Positions 27,520-36,258 of a DNA stretch of 64,000 bases are shown here, piece after piece. The position numbers and the translations under genes are program-made. Numbering within the stretch: position 1 is the first letter of the stretch; the number at the start of each line of letters is the position of its first letter. Below the pieces are notes generated by a model. It was not told the DNA's origin. It saw only the letters and a program-made list of their open reading frames with translations, and did not search any database. The stretch comes from Pontibacter mucosus (lineage in GTDB: Bacteria > Bacteroidota > Bacteroidia > Cytophagales > Hymenobacteraceae): assembly GCF_003054055.1 (NCBI RefSeq), contig NZ_QBKI01000011.1, forward strand, positions 1 through 64,000, written 5' to 3'.

Positions 27520-28329
27520 ATGTTCGAGATACCAAAACTAAAGTATACAGACAGTGGCAATTTCTTCCTGATGGCTGGCCCTTGTGCCATTGAGGGCGAG
27601 GAAATGGCCCTGGATATTGCAGAGCGCATTAAGGTGATTACTGACAAGCTGCAGATTCCGTGGATTTTCAAGGGGTCTTATCGCAAGGCCAACCGCTCCC
27701 GCCTCGATTCCTTCTGCGGCATCGGGGATGAAAAGGCGCTGCGCATCCTGGAGAAAGTAGGGAAGGAGTTCGACGTGCCTACCGTTACCGATATCCATGA
27801 AAGCGGTGAGGCTGCCATGGCAGCGGAGTATGTGGACGTACTGCAGATCCCGGCTTTCCTCTGCCGCCAAACTGACCTGCTTGTAGCTGCCGCAAACACG
27901 GGCAAGGTGGTAAACATCAAGAAAGGCCAGTTTTTGTCCGGCGAGGCGATGCGCTTTGCCGTAGACAAAGTGCGCGAGTCAGGGAACGAGAAAGTTATAC
28001 TTACTGACCGCGGTAACAGCTTTGGCTACTCCGACCTGGTGGTGGATTTCCGCAACATCCCAGCTATGCAAGCATCCGGCGCCCCGGTAGTGATGGACGT
28101 GACGCACTCGCTGCAGCAGCCAAACCAAAGCTCGGGCGTAACGGGCGGTAAGCCTGCCCTGATCGAGACGATTGCCAAGGCGGCCATTGCCGTAGGTGCC
28201 GACGGCCTTTTCATCGAAACGCACCCGCAGCCAAGTATAGCCAAGTCCGACGGAGCCAACATGCTGCCGCTGGACCAACTGGAAGGGCTGCTGCAGAAAC
28301 TGGTACGCATCCGCCAGGCTATCAGCTAA
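27520..28329 (+). CDS. kdsA: 3-deoxy-8-phosphooctulonate (KDO-8-P) synthase
   Basis: A 269-residue TIM-barrel enzyme that condenses phosphoenolpyruvate with arabinose 5-phosphate to make KDO-8-phosphate for the lipopolysaccharide core. Typical motifs are LMAGPCAIEGEEMAL near the N-terminus, FKGSYRKANRS, TDIHES, RGNSFGYSDLVVD and DVTHSLQQPN. Its presence means the organism makes LPS with KDO. The gene appears single and is followed by a strong hairpin at 28353. Confidence 0.96.
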   Translation: MFEIPKLKYTDSGNFFLMAGPCAIEGEEMALDIAERIKVITDKLQIPWIFKGSYRKANRSRLDSFCGIGDEKALRILEKVGKEFDVPTVTDIHESGEAAMAAEYVDVLQIPAFLCRQTDLLVAAANTGKVVNIKKGQFLSGEAMRFAVDKVRESGNEKVILTDRGNSFGYSDLVVDFRNIPAMQASGAPVVMDVTHSLQQPNQSSGVTGGKPALIETIAKAAIAVGADGLFIETHPQPSIAKSDGANMLPLDQLEGLLQKLVRIRQAIS

Positions 28330-28352
28330 AGCTTCTAGACAAAAGATAGTTA

Positions 28353-28396
28353 GACAAAGGACAAAAGACAGAACTAAAACTCTTTTGTCCTTTGTC
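28353..28396. terminator. 16-bp hairpin between convergent kdsA and methyltransferase
   Basis: GACAAAGGACAAAAGA (28353-28368) pairs perfectly with 28381-28396 around a 12-nt loop. Further GACAAAAGA-like units extend the arms, giving the same quasi-periodic inverted design as the other loci. It has no long T-run, so its role as a terminator is inferred from position. Confidence 0.6.
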
Positions 28397-28416
28397 TTTT
28401 GTCACCAAGCCCTTTG

Positions 28417-29202
28417 TCAAAAGTTTAAAGTAAAATGCTCCTTCGGTTGCTGGGGCCGGAAGAAAACCAATCCTACAAAGTATAAATCTACTGTCTGGCG
28501 CACCTGTGGGTGGCGCTTTATCTCCTGCCAGGCCCGCTTCATTCCCGCCGACCAGTAAATATCATCCAGCACCAGCACGGTGTTTTCGTGGCACTTGTGC
28601 AGGCAGCTTTCAAAGTATCGCAGGGTTGGCTCGTAGCGGTGGTTGCCGTCCAGGAAGGCGAAATCTATACTTTCCAGCTGCTGCAGTTGCTCGTCTAAGG
28701 TGCTGTCCAGGTTACCTTCTATAATCCGGATGTTGCGGTAGCCCTGCTTTTTAAAATTATCCCAGGCCACGCGGGCGATGTTAGGACAACCCTCAAACGT
28801 ATAAATCCGGCCATTTTTGCGTGCCTCTGCCAGGTAAGAGGTGGTGATGCCCAGCGAAGTGCCTAACTCGAGTATGGTGTTGGGTTGCAGCTGGTTTACG
28901 AGTCGGAAAAGTAGCTTCCCATACTTGGCAGGCTTTGCCGAGGTGCGGGCGATATCCTTTACCTTACGGGACTTCTGCTTTATACTTCTGGAGCCGGCGC
29001 CAAAGTCGGTTACCTGCAGTTCCCGTTCATCGCTTAACAGCTGGTGGCGCAGGGCCTCCACTGTGTCGTATGCCCCGAAATGGCCGCTATGGTGCAGCAC
29101 GTTGTGGTACAAGTCGAAGATAAAAGGGGAGTGGACGCCATGCAGCTTGAAGGCGCGCATCCGGTACAAGAGGTAATCAGCGGCTAGTCTAAGGTGTGTC
29201 AC
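28417..29202 (-). CDS. Class I SAM-dependent methyltransferase (O-methyltransferase type 3-like)
   Basis: A 261-residue methyltransferase. The N-terminal segment (HGVHSPFIFDLYHNV, about 20-34) is typical of a Bacteroidota group, and the SAM-binding motif is TILELGTSLGITTSYLA (about 95-111) with YTFEGCPN after it. FAFLDGNHRYEPTLRYFE and LVLDDIYWS are the later motifs seen in O-methyltransferase family members. The start is a GTG at 29202; the first ATG, at 29160, would remove 14 residues. The substrate is unknown. Confidence 0.82.
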   Translation of the reverse strand: MTHLRLAADYLLYRMRAFKLHGVHSPFIFDLYHNVLHHSGHFGAYDTVEALRHQLLSDERELQVTDFGAGSRSIKQKSRKVKDIARTSAKPAKYGKLLFRLVNQLQPNTILELGTSLGITTSYLAEARKNGRIYTFEGCPNIARVAWDNFKKQGYRNIRIIEGNLDSTLDEQLQQLESIDFAFLDGNHRYEPTLRYFESCLHKCHENTVLVLDDIYWSAGMKRAWQEIKRHPQVRQTVDLYFVGLVFFRPQQPKEHFTLNF

Positions 29203-29276
29203 AAGGGCTAAAAGTAGGGAAGATGCTGAGGCAAGCTATACTTTAAAAGTATAAAAATACCTTCTGGGTGCAGGGC

Positions 29277-29663
29277 TTAGTTTAGTTTGTAGGGCACTAC
29301 CAGCGTAAACTCAGGAATCGTTACATCGAAGTGGCGGCCGTCCACGAGGCGCTCCATCAGGTAGGTGCCGCGCATTTTGCCAATGCCGGTCTTCAGGTTG
29401 CACCCCGATACGTACTCATGTATTTCCCCCGGCTCCAGGATTGGCTGCTGCCCCACAACGCCTTCACCTTCCACCTCGCGCATCTGGCCAGTAGAATCAT
29501 GGATATACCAATGGCGGCGCAGCAGTTTTACGGTAAATTCGCTGCGGTTCTCTATTTTTATCCTGTAGGCAAAAACAAAGTGCTGCTGTACCGGGCTCGA
29601 GTAGTCCGGTAAGTAGTTGGTGGTAACCGTAATTTTTACACCTTCCGTTGTTTTTGTATCCAT
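29277..29663 (-). CDS. apaG: ApaG domain protein
   Basis: A 128-residue single-domain protein with an immunoglobulin-like beta fold. The family glycine-rich and RHWYIHDSTG-type segments are present (about 45-56), along with VVGQQPILEPGEIHEYVSG. ApaG is linked to the diadenosine polyphosphate system in E. coli and often called a Co/Mg efflux protein, but its real function is unsettled. Length is normal. Confidence 0.93.
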   Translation of the reverse strand: MDTKTTEGVKITVTTNYLPDYSSPVQQHFVFAYRIKIENRSEFTVKLLRRHWYIHDSTGQMREVEGEGVVGQQPILEPGEIHEYVSGCNLKTGIGKMRGTYLMERLVDGRHFDVTIPEFTLVVPYKLN

Positions 29664-29754
29664 GTTCCAGAGTTTTTTGTATACTTAGAAACCAATCCGG
29701 CTGCCGCGCGTGCTGTAGCTTCTGTTAATCTAACCCATCAAGCCAAACTAACCC

Positions 29755-30417
29755 ATGCATGTAAAGATAGAAGAAAGCTGGCAAAAAGTCTTACAAGATG
29801 AATTTGAAAAACCATACTTTAAGGAACTGGTTTCATTTGTAAAAGACGAATACACCGCCCAAAAAGTTTATCCGCCAGGCAACCAGATCTTTAATGCTTT
29901 TGAAATGTGCCCTTTTGATAAGGTAGAGGTCGTAATTTTAGGGCAGGACCCTTACCACGGGCCCAAACAGGCCAACGGGCTGGCTTTCTCCGTGAGCGAC
30001 GAGGTGCGCATACCGCCTTCTCTGCTCAATATATTCAAAGAAATTAAGAGTGATTTAGGAAAAGACCTGCCGCCTACCGGAAACCTGGAGCGATGGGCAA
30101 AGCAAGGGGTTTTGCTGCTGAACGCGACGCTTACCGTACGGGCCGGCAATGCGGGCTCGCACCAGCGCAAGGGCTGGGAGGAGTTTACGGATGCGGTGGT
30201 AAAGAAAGTGAACGACCAGAAAGAGCATGTGGTGTTTATGCTGTGGGGAGCCTATGCGCAAAAGAAGGGGGCTTTTATTGATGAGCGTAAGCACCTGGTG
30301 CTAAAGGCAGCGCATCCATCGCCTTTTGCCGCTGACCGTGGTTTTTTCGGCAGCCGCCATTTCAGCAAGGCAAATGCTTATCTGGAGCAACACGGTAAAA
30401 AGCCGATTGATTGGTAG
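29755..30417 (+). CDS. ung: Uracil-DNA glycosylase, family 1
   Basis: A 220-residue repair enzyme that removes uracil from DNA. The water-activating motif GQDPYHGPKQANGLAFSV begins at 63 with D65 as the catalytic aspartate, and the leucine-loop motif HPSPFAADRGFFGS begins at H187. Both are complete, and length is typical. It appears monocistronic. Confidence 0.97.
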   Translation: MHVKIEESWQKVLQDEFEKPYFKELVSFVKDEYTAQKVYPPGNQIFNAFEMCPFDKVEVVILGQDPYHGPKQANGLAFSVSDEVRIPPSLLNIFKEIKSDLGKDLPPTGNLERWAKQGVLLLNATLTVRAGNAGSHQRKGWEEFTDAVVKKVNDQKEHVVFMLWGAYAQKKGAFIDERKHLVLKAAHPSPFAADRGFFGSRHFSKANAYLEQHGKKPIDW

Positions 30418-31067
30418 AGGGGATATACATAGCGTTACCATAACTATACTTTCCTGAGGCTGGGTTGAGGTATTGCCGCTGGCGCGAGCTTGTAGCTCGT
30501 GCCTTTATATACTTCGGCTACATACGTAGATAGCTGTTCCGGACATCCTTGTCTGGAACTTCCTCTGCTGCGGACTTCAAAGTCCGCGTAGGCCATACTT
30601 TATACTTTGGCTATACTTCTATACTTGCTGACTTATACCTTGACTATACTTTCATAGCCTCGGCTTCCTGCAATTGGATACAAGCTACCCTTACTAGCCA
30701 CCGTTCATTCTCTAGTTCCCACAAACCTACCGTTGCATTTATACTTTCTGCCCTCCTAGGCCGGGAGGGCTCGCCTTCGGGCATCGCGCTGCTTTCGCTT
30801 CCTGCCCTTGTGCCTCGGGCTGCATCGCTGTCGCTCGGCACCGGAACCTCTCGAGGCGCTCAACCCAAAGGCTGGGAACAGGTTCGAAAGCTGCTGCCAT
30901 ACAACTTGAACCTAAGTGTCCCCTTGAGGGGACCACAGGGGTGTTTATACTTTGACCATAAAACTTATACTTCAGCCAAAGTAACTACAGAACTCCCCTC
31001 CTTGGCTAAGGAGGGGCCAGGGGTGGTTGGACCCGGCACTTTAGCTTCTAATATCACTAAACTTGAA
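30418..31067. other. 650-nt gene-free stretch with repeat copy B
   Basis: It contains modular repeat copy B and nine or more TATACT/AGTATA sites. The long ORF across it (30549-31142) is an artefact of the repeat and runs into the convergent gene. Confidence 0.8.
30485..31036 (-). repeat. Modular intergenic repeat, copy B
   Basis: Read on the minus strand the order is: module 1 with the 9-bp hairpin (31016-30995); palindrome GTCCCCTTGAGGGGAC (30933-30918); module 2 (about 30898-30646); AGTATA cluster (about 30640-30596); palindromes 30587-30570 (GCGGACTTCAAAGTCCGC), 30556-30539 and 30499-30485. This repeats the order of copy A at 17504-18175. The blocks CCCAGCCTTTGGGTTGAGCG and GCGCGATGCCCGAAGGCGAG are identical in both. 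Confidence 0.8.
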
Positions 31068-32612
31068 TTACTTCATCGTCTTAAACTTCTGCTGCATCAC
31101 TGCCTGCACCGACTGATTTTTAATCTTGCTGTCGAGCCATGAGATGATGTCAAAGTATAGGAAGTGGCGGCGGTAGAGCGGGTTGCCCGAGATACGCAGC
31201 AGTTTCTCCTTCAAGTCTGCAAAGGCCGCTTTTAGCCCGTGCGGCTCGATGTCGGGCAGGGTGCGCAGGAAGTCGAAGATGACTACCTGCATCGGCTGGC
31301 GGTCGTTCATTTTGCCCAGGAAATGGAAAACAGACTTTACCTGGTAATCCAATAGCTCGTCTTTGCCCGCCTCATAATGCGCTACCAGGTTCAGGATGCG
31401 GGCAAAACACTGGATGTCCTCCCTGAGGGCAACATCTTTATACTTGATGATCTTCTGCAAGTATAAAATGCAACTGGTGTAGTCGCCGCTGCCAAAGTAC
31501 AGGCAGGCAATTTTGTAGTAAAATACCAGCTGGCGGTGCGGGTCCAGTTGCTGCTGAAACACGTTCAGGTTACGCCTGATCTCCGGAACAATCCTGAGCC
31601 CCTCCGTGAAGCGGCCCTCCATGAAGCTGGCGTTTATCCGGTTAGTGTAGATGTAGAGGAAAAGCAGCATCTCGATGTTCGGGTTGCTGCGCCGGTTACT
31701 GTCAGCCGCAAAGTCTTCCAGTTTTTCCAGGGCCTCCATAAACTTGCTGTAATAGAGGGTGTTGTACAGCGCCAGCAGTAAGTTGTGGATGCCTTTGATG
31801 TAATTGGTGGTTTGCTGCTGCTTCATTAACGGCTCCTCCTCAAACAGATCCACCCACTTTTGTGCATAGCGGTAACAGGCTTTAAAATCCTGCAGGATGT
31901 AATAGTACCACACATGCGACTGGTAGTAGCTGAGCTTTTCAGCGAAACTGGCTTGTTTCAACTCAAGCGCAGGCACATTTGCCTTGAAGAACGTCGTTAG
32001 CTCGTGACATTCCTCCGGGGTGCGGGCGTGGCCCATTTTGATGTACAGTCCGTAGAGGCGCAGGGCCAGGTCGGAATTGTGGTGCAGCCTGCCCAAGTGC
32101 CCGAGCAGGTCGCCTGTTTCCTGGGTAAGCGCTTCGGCGCGCCCCTCCAGGCTGCGGGTAATGTACTGCTGCTCAATCTGCTTCTCAAAAGTATGGGCCG
32201 TGAGGGCCACGTGCAGGTGCGCGCTTTGCCTGGCCATGGCCTTTACCTTTTCCAGCATTTTCAGGCTTTGCTGGTAGAGGCCTTTGTTATAAAGCACCCG
32301 GGCGTAGTCCAGTTGCTCGTGCAGTTGTATATCGGCATTCTGGTTGGCATGGTACAGCCTGAGGCTGGCCAGCAGCTGCTTGTACAGGTTGGCTTTCTGG
32401 TTAGCAAGCTGCACCTTTTTTATCCCCGGCACCAGGCGCAGCACCCGTTCCTCGTCATACACCGACATGCTTTCCAGCGCATCGAAGAGCTGCAGGAACT
32501 TAATGTCGCTGTTGGAGCCCTGGCGGGTGGCAAAAAGCCTGAAATGACGCTTCTCTGAGCGAGCCAGTGATTTAATTAACTGAAATACTGCATCCTGTGA
32601 AGCGTTTGCCAT
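31068..32612 (-). CDS. Helical-repeat (TPR-like) protein of unknown function
   Basis: A 514-residue protein, almost wholly alpha-helical by composition, with repeated Leu/Ala/Tyr-rich helices that look like degenerate tetratricopeptide repeats. The N-terminus (KSLARSEKRHFRLFA, about 14-28) is shared by a family of hypothetical proteins in Cytophagales as far as I recall. There is no signal peptide or membrane segment, so it should be cytoplasmic. A scaffolding role is plausible but not shown. Its stop lies near repeat copy B. Confidence 0.7.
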   Translation of the reverse strand: MANASQDAVFQLIKSLARSEKRHFRLFATRQGSNSDIKFLQLFDALESMSVYDEERVLRLVPGIKKVQLANQKANLYKQLLASLRLYHANQNADIQLHEQLDYARVLYNKGLYQQSLKMLEKVKAMARQSAHLHVALTAHTFEKQIEQQYITRSLEGRAEALTQETGDLLGHLGRLHHNSDLALRLYGLYIKMGHARTPEECHELTTFFKANVPALELKQASFAEKLSYYQSHVWYYYILQDFKACYRYAQKWVDLFEEEPLMKQQQTTNYIKGIHNLLLALYNTLYYSKFMEALEKLEDFAADSNRRSNPNIEMLLFLYIYTNRINASFMEGRFTEGLRIVPEIRRNLNVFQQQLDPHRQLVFYYKIACLYFGSGDYTSCILYLQKIIKYKDVALREDIQCFARILNLVAHYEAGKDELLDYQVKSVFHFLGKMNDRQPMQVVIFDFLRTLPDIEPHGLKAAFADLKEKLLRISGNPLYRRHFLYFDIISWLDSKIKNQSVQAVMQQKFKTMK

Positions 32613-32980
32613 TGTAATACAAATATATGGAAAGTGTTGGTTATCAATTACATGTGGAGTGTTAAACTATATTTAGAAATAGTATATATACCTTAAAATA
32701 GTTTTTGTAGCAGGAAAATATGGCGCTATTTAGCAATTGAATGTTAGGCAAAGTTAACCTGGAAAGAGGTAACCGGCACCTTTCACGCAGCAGGGAAGTA
32801 TACTTTATACTTTGCTCGGCCTGTTAAAATTTGAAAACCAGATGTTTATGTCCTGATTCAATAGCATCAGGCATCAAAATAAAGGAAATAGTTTTGATTA
32901 GTTTTTAATTCCAGATTGATTAAGCTGCAAACTTCTGGAGTGCAGTTTTCTGACAAAGTGTAACCTCTGTTGCACTAATA
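32613..32980. other. AT-rich intergenic region, nothing recognised
   Basis: It holds the promoter area for the helical-repeat gene (not precisely identifiable), a small hairpin CCTGAT/ATCAGG near 32850-32870, and three AGTATA/TATACT sites. I see no gene. Confidence 0.5.
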
Positions 32981-33008
32981 AAGCCGCTGATATGGGTTTC
33001 AGCGGCTT
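32981..33008. terminator. Terminator after the LolA-like gene
   Basis: AAGCCGCTGA (32981-32990) pairs with TCAGCGGCTT (32999-33008) around an 8-nt loop. T-rich sequence lies on the plus-strand side and TTTATTAG on the minus-strand side. Confidence 0.8.
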
Positions 33009-33014
33009 CTTTTT

Positions 33015-33785
33015 TTATTGCCAGCGGGTGCTGCTAAAGGTCCTGGGGTCAAACCAGCTTTTGTCGGTGCTCTTCGGGAAGCTTATGTTAAAGTACTCCT
33101 CGCGCAGTGTGGTTTCTCCGTTCGTCTTGAAAATGATTTCGGTTGCTACCCAGTAATTCTCCAGCAACTGGTAGTTGTTCATCTCCACGTCGCGCGTGTT
33201 GCCGTTGCTGTTGGTAAGCACCCGCAGCACATACAGCCGCTCCTTGTCTACCCAAAACTGGCTGCTGCTGCTATCGGCGGGGCTGTTTGCGCCCACCACA
33301 ATGGCTTTGCGGCCCTGCCAGTCGGTTTCGTATACTTTGCTCAGGTCTATTTTTAGCTGGTTCAGCTTCGATACGGTTTTCTCCGGTTTCAGGAAGTATA
33401 CATCAAAGGAGAGCAGCACGAGCGGGTGTATCTGCGGCATTTTGCCGGCCAGTTGGTTCTCCTGGAAGCGGTAGACCGTATCCTGGGCAAAGATGACTCC
33501 GTTGCCGCTCTCAAAACCATCAAAGCGGATATGCAGCAGCCCGGGCTGGCTGTAGATCTCCTGCCATACTTCCTCTTTGCTGACCTGGCCATTTTCGTAA
33601 AAGATGGCGCGCTGCTCAAACTGGAAGTTGGGGTACCACTTGCCCTGCCAGCGCTTATACATAGCCTTTACTACTTCGGTGCCGTTTTTATACATTGGCT
33701 TGGGCGCCAGGGCAAAGCCCAGGCTGGGGAAAAGGGTGAGGCAAAGCAGCAGGATGCCGCCGCCGGTAATCAGGTGTTTTTTCAT
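33015..33785 (-). CDS. LolA-like periplasmic lipoprotein-sorting protein
   Basis: A 256-residue secreted protein with a signal peptide (1-25, ending near GFALA). The remainder is a run of beta strands consistent with the LolA/LolB/DUF4292-like fold: KAMYKRWQGKWYPNFQFEQRAIFYENG, then LLHIRFDGFESGNG, and FWVDKERLYVLRVL. LolA-fold proteins carry lipoproteins or other hydrophobic ligands through the periplasm, but many Bacteroidota paralogues have unknown cargo. It stands alone between hairpin and arsC. Confidence 0.65.
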   Translation of the reverse strand: MKKHLITGGGILLLCLTLFPSLGFALAPKPMYKNGTEVVKAMYKRWQGKWYPNFQFEQRAIFYENGQVSKEEVWQEIYSQPGLLHIRFDGFESGNGVIFAQDTVYRFQENQLAGKMPQIHPLVLLSFDVYFLKPEKTVSKLNQLKIDLSKVYETDWQGRKAIVVGANSPADSSSSQFWVDKERLYVLRVLTNSNGNTRDVEMNNYQLLENYWVATEIIFKTNGETTLREEYFNISFPKSTDKSWFDPRTFSSTRWQ

Positions 33786-33905
33786 AGTTTATAGGTTGTG
33801 TAAAAATTTCGCGCCAAATTACTAATTTCTTGTGATGTTGCGCTATACTTTAGTGGCGGCTATACTTTAGAAATTGTATCTTCATACTTCCAAATTCTAA
33901 ATGTC

Positions 33906-34247
33906 ATGCTGAAGATTTACCATAACACCCGTTGCAGCAAAAGCCGCCAAACTCTGGACCTGATTAACCAGGCGGGGCAGGAGGTAGAGGTAGTCGAATA
34001 CCTCAAGACACCGCCTACGGCCAATGAACTACGCGAAATTTTGCAGAAACTGAACATGAAACCTGAACAGCTGCTGCGCAAGGGCGAAGCCATCTATAAG
34101 GAAAAGTATAAGGGGCAGGAGCTAACAGATGAGGAGTGGATACAGGCGATGGTAGAAAACCCGGTGCTGATCGAGCGACCTATAGTAGTGAAGGACAGCA
34201 AAGCTGTGCTGGGCCGCCCACCGGAGAAGGTGCAGGAGTTGCTGTAG
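33906..34247 (+). CDS. arsC: ArsC-family arsenate reductase-like protein
   Basis: A 113-residue thioredoxin-fold protein of the glutaredoxin-dependent ArsC/Spx/YffB family. The catalytic cysteine is C10 in HNTRCSKSRQTL, and arginines in LLRKGEA and the C-terminal RPIVV...LGRPPE match residues that bind arsenate in ArsC. There is no ars operon (no ArsR, ArsB or ArsA) around it, so real arsenate reduction is uncertain. Nineteen bases separate its stop from the next start, so the two may be co-transcribed. Confidence 0.85.
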   Translation: MLKIYHNTRCSKSRQTLDLINQAGQEVEVVEYLKTPPTANELREILQKLNMKPEQLLRKGEAIYKEKYKGQELTDEEWIQAMVENPVLIERPIVVKDSKAVLGRPPEKVQELL

Positions 34248-34265
34248 GTTTTGCTGAACGTGTGT

Positions 34266-34886
34266 ATGCTCCTGTACAGATATTTTGTACTAAGAAACCT
34301 GGCTCTTGGTCTGGTTCTGCAAGCTGTTGTTAGCTGTACAGATATTAAAGTTAATACTGTTGAATTATCAGGTATAACATCTAACCCCTTCGTGCCGGAT
34401 AGTATTACTTATACTTTTATAAATGATGCGCTCTTACAGAAATTTAGCAATTCTGATTTTACATGCGACTTTGTCCTAGATAGGCCTTTTACTGCAACTC
34501 TAGCAGCTGAAGATTCGCTGCTACTTATCCGGATGGATAGTGTGTTTTCAGAAGAAGATGTGGAGTTTCTATACAAGCAAGTTGCAGGAGGAGAGAAGTT
34601 TAGACTGAATCCAGCTTTAATCGGAGACAGAATGTTAGTGTCCTTAGACACCATTGTTTCGGAAGCTAAAGGGAAGACTAAGTTTAAGGCTTTTAGGGAT
34701 AGGTATGGAGGCGAAGGGTTTTGTTATATCACATTGCCAATCTTCTCAAAAAAGTTTTCTTATGCCATTGTTAGAAAAGGTATGGTCTGCGGTAATATTT
34801 GTGGAGAGGATGAAACCCAAATCTATAAAGTAACAGACGGGAGGTGGCAACAGTTTTATACTTTAAGAGGTGCAGAAGAAATCTGA
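34266..34886 (+). CDS. Lipoprotein-like CGxxC family protein (copy 2)
   Basis: A 206-residue protein of unknown function. The first ATG in frame is at 34266; the 34251 start would be a TTG. The N-terminus is hydrophobic and ends in VVSC, a weak lipobox with C24 as possible lipid anchor. It shares with the 20884-21432 protein the pattern VPDS, a D/E-E-D-V-x-F-L segment, LPIFSKKF and CGNICG followed by a Y-K-V-x-D-G-R-W strand. The gene is more AT-rich than its neighbours. Both copies may be recent arrivals. Confidence 0.65.
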   Translation: MLLYRYFVLRNLALGLVLQAVVSCTDIKVNTVELSGITSNPFVPDSITYTFINDALLQKFSNSDFTCDFVLDRPFTATLAAEDSLLLIRMDSVFSEEDVEFLYKQVAGGEKFRLNPALIGDRMLVSLDTIVSEAKGKTKFKAFRDRYGGEGFCYITLPIFSKKFSYAIVRKGMVCGNICGEDETQIYKVTDGRWQQFYTLRGAEEI

Positions 34887-34893
34887 AGTAAAA

Positions 34894-34927
34894 CATAAAG
34901 AGCAGCCCATTGGAGCTGCTCTTTATG
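34894..34927. terminator. Bidirectional terminator between CGxxC lipoprotein and murA
   Basis: A perfect 13-bp stem (34894-34906 with 34915-34927) with an 8-nt loop lies between convergent genes. Confidence 0.85.
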
Positions 34928-34950
34928 TATATAAGGTATAAAGCGATACT

Positions 34951-36255
34951 TTAAATTCTTCTTATCTGCGCGCCAAGGGTGTTCAAACGGCCGTCGATGT
35001 TCTGGTAGCCGCGGTCGATTTGCTCTACGTTGTCGATGATGCTGGTGCCTTCGGCTGAGAGCGCAGCGATGAGCAGAGCCACACCGGCACGGATGTCAGG
35101 CGACGTCATTCGGATGCCACGCAGCGGAATTTGCTTGTTCTGACCGATAATGGTTGCGCGGTGCGGGTCGCAAAGTATAATCTGCGCGCCCATGTCGATG
35201 AGCTTGTCCACGAAGAACAGGCGGCTCTCAAACATCTTCTGGTGAATCAGCACCGTGCCTTTAGCTTGCGTGGCCACCACCAGCGCCACACTCAGCAGGT
35301 CCGGTGTCAGGCCTGGCCAGGTATGGTCCGATATGTTCAGAATGCTTCCGTCGATGTAGGTATCCACCTCATAGCGGTCCTGCTCAGGAATAAAGATGTC
35401 ATCGCCCCGGAATTCCATCTTGATACCCAGCCGCATGAAGGTGTCCGGTATCAGGCCCAACTCTGGAATCTGGCAGTCTTTGATGGTAATTTCGGAACCT
35501 GTCATGGCGGCCATGCCTATAAACGAGCCTATCTCGATCATGTCCGGCAGCATGCGGTGCTCGGTGCCACCCAGCTTCTCCACGCCCTCCACAACCAGCA
35601 GGTTAGACCCGATGCCGCTGATCTTGGCACCCATGCGGTTGAGCATGCGGCTCAGCTGCTGCACGTAAGGCTCGCAGGCGGCGTTGTAAATGGTGGTGGT
35701 TCCTTCGGCCAGCACGGCAGCCATCAAGATGTTGGCAGTGCCCGTCACAGATGCCTCGTCCAGCAGCATGTAGGCCCCTTTCAGGCGATCGGCTTTGGCG
35801 CTGTAGAAGACGTCCGGCGTGTCGTAGTTAAATTTTGCACCCAGCTTCTCCAGGCCAACAAAATGCGTGTCCAGCCGGCGGCGACCAATTTTATCGCCAC
35901 CTGGCTTGGGCATTTTAGCCTCACCGAAACGGGCCAGCAGCGGGCCCACAATCATTACCGAACCGCGTATGGCACGTCCCTGGTCTACAAACTGGTCTGT
36001 GTTCAGGTAGTCAAGGTTAATGTCGTCAGCCTGGAAAGTATAAGTGTCGGGGGAGTTGCGCTCCACCTTCACGCCCAGGTCGCGCAGCAGCTCGATGAGT
36101 TTATTTACGTCCCGTATATCGGGCACATTCGAAATGACAACAGGTTCTGCGGTAAGCAACACGGCGCAAAGTATCTGCAGCGCCTCGTTTTTCGCGCCCT
36201 GCGGATAGATTTCGCCTCGGAGTTTGTTGCCGCCAATTACTTCAAAAGAAGCCAT
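34951..36255 (-). CDS. murA: UDP-N-acetylglucosamine 1-carboxyvinyltransferase with Asp in place of the active-site Cys
   Basis: A 434-residue enzyme that adds the enolpyruvyl group of PEP to UDP-GlcNAc, the first committed step of peptidoglycan synthesis. K22 and N23 in GAKNEALQ are the usual PEP-site residues. In the loop that normally reads P-G-G-C-x-I-G-R (Cys115 of E. coli) this protein reads PGGDKIGRR, so residue 121 is Asp (codon 35893-35895, GAT on the minus strand). In other bacteria a Cys-to-Asp form remains active and is insensitive to fosfomycin. It follows the DUF4290 gene with 3 nt between them. Confidence 0.97.
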   Translation of the reverse strand: MASFEVIGGNKLRGEIYPQGAKNEALQILCAVLLTAEPVVISNVPDIRDVNKLIELLRDLGVKVERNSPDTYTFQADDINLDYLNTDQFVDQGRAIRGSVMIVGPLLARFGEAKMPKPGGDKIGRRRLDTHFVGLEKLGAKFNYDTPDVFYSAKADRLKGAYMLLDEASVTGTANILMAAVLAEGTTTIYNAACEPYVQQLSRMLNRMGAKISGIGSNLLVVEGVEKLGGTEHRMLPDMIEIGSFIGMAAMTGSEITIKDCQIPELGLIPDTFMRLGIKMEFRGDDIFIPEQDRYEVDTYIDGSILNISDHTWPGLTPDLLSVALVVATQAKGTVLIHQKMFESRLFFVDKLIDMGAQIILCDPHRATIIGQNKQIPLRGIRMTSPDIRAGVALLIAALSAEGTSIIDNVEQIDRGYQNIDGRLNTLGAQIRRI

Positions 36256-36258
36256 GTA

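Noticed and set aside
30549-31142. 197-residue ORF on the plus strand
   Set aside because: It is created by repeat copy B and runs into the convergent gene. The matching frame in copy A is not preserved with synonymous changes.
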